A program made the translations under genes and the position numbers. Positions 32,712 through 35,545 of a stretch of 35,545 nt of DNA are shown in pieces. Position 1 is the stretch's first letter. The number at the start of each line of letters is the position of its first letter. The notes under the pieces are model-generated. The model made no database searches. It worked only from the letters and a program-made list of their open reading frames with translations, and was not told the DNA's origin. The stretch is from JAWLFI01 sp041685645 (lineage in GTDB: Bacteria; Bacteroidota; Bacteroidia; Chitinophagales; Saprospiraceae), in NCBI GenBank assembly GCA_041685645.1, contig JAWLFI010000005.1, positions 1-35,545 of the forward strand, written 5' to 3'.

Positions 32712-33359
32712 ATGGGATTTACAAAGGAAATATTAGAGAAAAACAATAAGTGGGTCGATCAAAAACTCAGTGAAGACCGGCATTATTTTGAGGACATGTC
32801 CAAAGGGCAATCGCCGGAAGTCATGTGGATTGGTTGTGCTGATAGTCGCGTTCCTTCTTCGCTGGTAACGGGTAGCAAGCCGGGGGATATGTTTGTCCAT
32901 CGGAATATTGCGAATATGGTGGTGCACACAGATTTTAACCTTATGAGCGTGTTGTATTATGCTGTAAAGCACCTAAAGGTGCCTCATATAGTGGTCTGCG
33001 GACACTATGGCTGCGGAGGAGTATCCGCGGCGATGACTCACGATGATTATGGCTTGTTGAATAAGTGGATTCGTAATATTCGCGATGTGTACCGTTTGAA
33101 CCAGGCGGCTCTGGAGGAGGTCGAAAACATGAATGATAAAGTCAACTTACTCGTCGAATTTAATGTCATAGAGCAAGTTCGGCATTTAGCTGAGACTTCT
33201 ATCGTTCAGGAGGCCTGGAAAGAGGGGCAGTCCTGTGAAATACACGGTTGGGTGTATGATCTGAAGTCTGGAGCCATCAAAGATTTAGACTGCTCGATAT
33301 CGGATACTTCTGCTATGGAGGATATCTATAAATTTGACTTTAATTCTTCGGACGCCTAA
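32712..33359 (+). CDS. Beta-class carbonic anhydrase
   Basis: This 215-residue zinc enzyme interconverts CO2 and bicarbonate in the cytoplasm. The zinc and catalytic residues are all present: Cys42, Asp44 and Arg46 in GCADSRVP, and His98 and Cys101 in CGHYGCGGV. The segment DMFVHRNIANMV is also characteristic. Length and C-terminus (WVYDLKSGAIKDLDC) are normal for the plant/E. coli Can-like branch. It stands alone and is preceded by repeat R3; a hairpin overlaps its stop codon. Confidence 0.95.
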   Translation: MGFTKEILEKNNKWVDQKLSEDRHYFEDMSKGQSPEVMWIGCADSRVPSSLVTGSKPGDMFVHRNIANMVVHTDFNLMSVLYYAVKHLKVPHIVVCGHYGCGGVSAAMTHDDYGLLNKWIRNIRDVYRLNQAALEEVENMNDKVNLLVEFNVIEQVRHLAETSIVQEAWKEGQSCEIHGWVYDLKSGAIKDLDCSISDTSAMEDIYKFDFNSSDA

Positions 33360-33390
33360 GAAGCTATTCAACAATTCTTGATAGCTCTTA
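33357..33390 (+). terminator. Hairpin at the carbonic anhydrase stop codon
   Basis: TAAG-A-AGCTAT (33357-33367) pairs with ATAGCTCTTA (33381-33390), ten pairs with one bulged A. It begins with the stop codon itself. No T-tract follows, so it is either a weak terminator or a 3' stability hairpin. Confidence 0.35.
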
Positions 33391-33599
33391 TGCGAACTGC
33401 ATTTGACTTCTGATTCTAAAAATAAAATCAGTGGTGTATCTTTTGGCGCACCTGCCTCTATACTATTATATAGGTCGGGAGCCCAGAGGAGTGAGTAGTT
33501 GACGTGCTATGTATATCATTCAAAAAATTCTCTGTGGTTGGCCCCAGAGCCGGGCTCTTCTGAATACTATGATAATAGCCCTTTCGATCTCCGGCAATT

Positions 33600-33699
33600 N
33601 NNNNNNNNNNNNNNNNNNNNNNNNNNNNNNNNNNNNNNNNNNNNNNNNNNNNNNNNNNNNNNNNNNNNNNNNNNNNNNNNNNNNNNNNNNNNNNNNNNN
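33600..33699. other. Assembly gap (100 N)
   Basis: Exactly 100 undetermined bases, the conventional placeholder for a gap of unknown size. The sequence to the left (33509-33599) is open in the same frame as the MBOAT gene, but its residues do not resemble an MBOAT N-terminus, so continuity across the gap should not be assumed. Confidence 0.95.
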
Positions 33700-33700
33700 C

Positions 33701-34831
33701 TTTTCCTTTTTGGGGTATGAAATGAGCGCTAGTTCACTTCAAGTAGTTTTACCCGTTGGCATTAGTTTTTACACTTTTCAAACGCTAAGCTATTCTATAG
33801 ACATATATCGCAAGAAGTTGCAGCCAAGACTTGATTTTATAGCCTTTGCTGCTTTTGTCAGCTTTTTCCCTCAGCTTGTCGCCGGCCCTATAGAAAGAGC
33901 CTCTAACTTACTTCCCCAATTTCAATATCCTCGTAGTTTTAATTACTCTTTAGCTGTAGATGGTCTACGTCAGATTCTCTGGGGACTATTTAAAAAGGTG
34001 GTGATTGCGGATAACTGTGCAATTATTGCTAACTATATGTTTGCTCATTCCGCTGAGATGGAGGGGAGTGGTTTGTTGCTCGGGGCGATTTTTTTTGCCT
34101 TTCAGATTTACGGTGACTTTTCGGGATATTCGGATATTGCCATTGGGGTTGCGCGCTTATTTGGGTTTCAATTGATGCGCAATTTTGCATTCCCTTATTT
34201 TTCTCGTGATATTGCAGAGTTTTGGCGGCGGTGGCATATTTCTCTTTCGACCTGGTTTCGCGACTATTTGTACATTCCTCTAGGCGGTAGCCGAGGAGGG
34301 ACCGGAATGAAAGTGCGCAATACTTTTATCATTTTCGTGGTCAGCGGGTTTTGGCACGGGGCGAACTGGACATTTATTATTTGGGGTCTGCTAAATGCTT
34401 TATATTTTTTGCCCTTATTGCTCAGCGAAAATAATCGGCGCCACATAGAAATCGTTGCAAGAGATAGAAAATGGCCCACGCTAAGGGAAGGTGGTTTGAT
34501 GCTGAACACTTTCATCCTCACTGTTCTGGCCTGGATTTTCTTTCGCGCTGACTCCCTGAGTCATGCTCTGGAGTATTTGAGAGGAATATTTTCACGCAGT
34601 TTCTTTAGTTGGCCGAATTTTGAACTCATTGAAAGTATGGCAACGAGCAGTTTGTTAGTAGTCTTTTTTCTTATTGTTGAGTGGTTTGGTCGCAAGGGGC
34701 AATATGGTCTCGATCGTATAGGGTATACCTGGCCTAGAGCTTATCGATGGGGCTTTTATGTCTTTATTATTTTTCTCATTGGTATGTATTTGCCTACTAC
34801 AACGACACCTTTTATTTATTTTCAATTTTAA
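33701..34831 (+). CDS. MBOAT family O-acyltransferase (AlgI/DltB-like), 5' end missing in gap
   Basis: This partial membrane O-acyltransferase moves acyl (often acetyl) groups onto exported polysaccharides. The retained part starts near VVLPVGISFYTFQTLSYSIDIYRK and continues with FFPQLVAGPIERASNLLPQF, then WRRWHISLSTWFRDYLYIPL, a signature of AlgI-type proteins. The putative catalytic His is in SGFWHGANWTFIIWG. Roughly the first 100 residues expected in this family are lost in the N-run. The next gene begins 3 bp after its stop codon and encodes an SGNH-like partner, the usual pairing in O-acetylation systems. Confidence 0.9.
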   Translation, partial: FSFLGYEMSASSLQVVLPVGISFYTFQTLSYSIDIYRKKLQPRLDFIAFAAFVSFFPQLVAGPIERASNLLPQFQYPRSFNYSLAVDGLRQILWGLFKKVVIADNCAIIANYMFAHSAEMEGSGLLLGAIFFAFQIYGDFSGYSDIAIGVARLFGFQLMRNFAFPYFSRDIAEFWRRWHISLSTWFRDYLYIPLGGSRGGTGMKVRNTFIIFVVSGFWHGANWTFIIWGLLNALYFLPLLLSENNRRHIEIVARDRKWPTLREGGLMLNTFILTVLAWIFFRADSLSHALEYLRGIFSRSFFSWPNFELIESMATSSLLVVFFLIVEWFGRKGQYGLDRIGYTWPRAYRWGFYVFIIFLIGMYLPTTTTPFIYFQF

Positions 34832-34834
34832 ATT

Positions 34835-35545
34835 ATGGAGCAATTCTTAAAAAACGGGATTCTTTTTGCGCTTTTTACGGCTATTGGTTATATCGCCTTA
34901 ACCATTGTCTGGGGTAGCGTCATGCCTTATAACTATTTGCGTCCTAACCTTAATTATCGAATGGGGAGCTACGGGCATATGTTTTCGCGTGTACAAGAAG
35001 CGGAAAAAGCAAGACAAGTAGATGTTTTGGTCATGGGCTCTTCGCATGCCTACCGGGGTTTTGATCCCCGAATATTTGAAACAGCGGGAATAGACCTTTT
35101 TAATTTTGGCTCTAGTTCTCAAACTCCTTTGCAGAGCAAGGTGCTATTAGAAAGATATATAGACTCGATTGGAGCCGGAACGGTAATCCTGGAAGTATAC
35201 CCAGCGCTTTTTGGTTCTGATGGTGTGGAGTCTACCTTAGACTTGATCGCTAATACCCCAATCGACTGTTCAACCTTTGAATTGGTTAGGAAAGTAAATC
35301 ACATCAAGACCTGGAACACTTTTATTTATGGTATCGTTATGGAGTGTATAGGAAAAAGGGAGGCGTTTGAAGAGAAGGCTCAGAAAAAGGAGGATCTGTA
35401 TATTTCAAATGGCTATGTCGAGAAAGAACTATCTTATTTCGATGGGGAGATGAAAGATTCTTATTCTCTATCTGAGTTTAATCCCGAACAGTTTCAATAC
35501 TTTGAAGAAACGCTTCATCTACTAAAAGAGCGAGGAACTGAGGTG
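34835..35545 (+). CDS. SGNH hydrolase-like / AlgX-type acetylation partner, 3' end cut by window
   Basis: The first 237 codons of this gene are visible and still open at the window edge. After a short basic start comes one membrane anchor (GILFALFTAIGYIALTIVWG, about 8-27), then a periplasmic domain. The segment VLVMGSSHAYRGFDPRIF (65-81) has the GSSH form of SGNH block I, and NFGSSSQTPL (90-99) follows as a second block. Such proteins act beside MBOAT acyltransferases to transfer acetyl groups to polysaccharide. The ATG lies only 3 bp after the MBOAT stop, so translation is probably coupled. The catalytic Asp/His block expected near the C-terminus is outside the window. Confidence 0.8.
   Translation, partial: MEQFLKNGILFALFTAIGYIALTIVWGSVMPYNYLRPNLNYRMGSYGHMFSRVQEAEKARQVDVLVMGSSHAYRGFDPRIFETAGIDLFNFGSSSQTPLQSKVLLERYIDSIGAGTVILEVYPALFGSDGVESTLDLIANTPIDCSTFELVRKVNHIKTWNTFIYGIVMECIGKREAFEEKAQKKEDLYISNGYVEKELSYFDGEMKDSYSLSEFNPEQFQYFEETLHLLKERGTEV

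Overview
The window looks like a chromosomal segment of a Bacteroidota bacterium, possibly from the Saprospiria or a related lineage; the exact taxon is inference. Four things point there. There is a TonB-dependent receptor with a carboxypeptidase-regulatory-like N-terminal domain. There is a DUF4175 coiled-coil membrane protein, and there are several Bacteroidota-type lipoproteins. Several genes carry the TAnnTTTG -7 promoter element typical of the phylum. No rRNA, tRNA, CRISPR array, phage or complete insertion sequence was found. The sequence contains one 100-N assembly gap (33600-33699), and both ends of the window are cut.

Layout. 1-1489: the end of a palindromic repeat and an unidentified lipoprotein. 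1610-3514: a secreted S9 (prolyl-oligopeptidase class) peptidase. 3515-6807: a repeat-rich gap, a possible small membrane protein, a single-domain response regulator, NAD+ synthetase (nadE), and a MITE-like repeat beside the nadE promoter. 6808-12122 (minus): four overlapping genes encoding a TonB-dependent receptor, MenA (menaquinone synthesis), a DUF3311-like small membrane protein and a sodium:solute symporter. 12123-12865: two oppositely oriented copies of a palindromic repeat family.

12866-17946 is a sulfide/sulfane-sulfur and peroxide-defence locus. It holds a type II sulfide:quinone oxidoreductase (SQR), a divergent Crp/Fnr regulator, a rhodanese, a 1-Cys peroxiredoxin and an OprD-like outer-membrane porin. 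Two of its promoters (SQR and rhodanese) share a 14-bp palindrome at exactly the same distance from a -7 element, which suggests direct activation by the Crp-type regulator. SQR would pass electrons to menaquinone, whose synthesis gene menA is in the neighbouring operon.

17959-20394 (minus): gmk and yicC, then an NAD(P)-binding epimerase-like protein. 20852-21562: an outer-membrane beta-barrel protein. 21669-26306 (minus): an apparent operon of a large DUF4175 protein, an RsbW-like ATPase, an atypical acyl carrier protein and a phosphopantetheinyl transferase. 26840-32074 (minus): htpG, a lipoprotein and a CASTOR/POLLUX-like channel. 32712-33359: beta-carbonic anhydrase. 33701-35545: an MBOAT acyltransferase followed by an SGNH-like partner, both partial, probably the start of a polysaccharide O-acetylation locus.

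The most notable non-coding signals are: (i) four copies (1-84, 12347-12515, 12666-12805, 32377-32545) of a repeat in which a conserved framework separates hairpins of unrelated sequence, most of them perfectly self-complementary; (ii) the paired operators of the sulfide locus; (iii) a terminator with a possible antiterminator upstream of the porin; and (iv) a terminal-inverted-repeat element abutting the nadE promoter.
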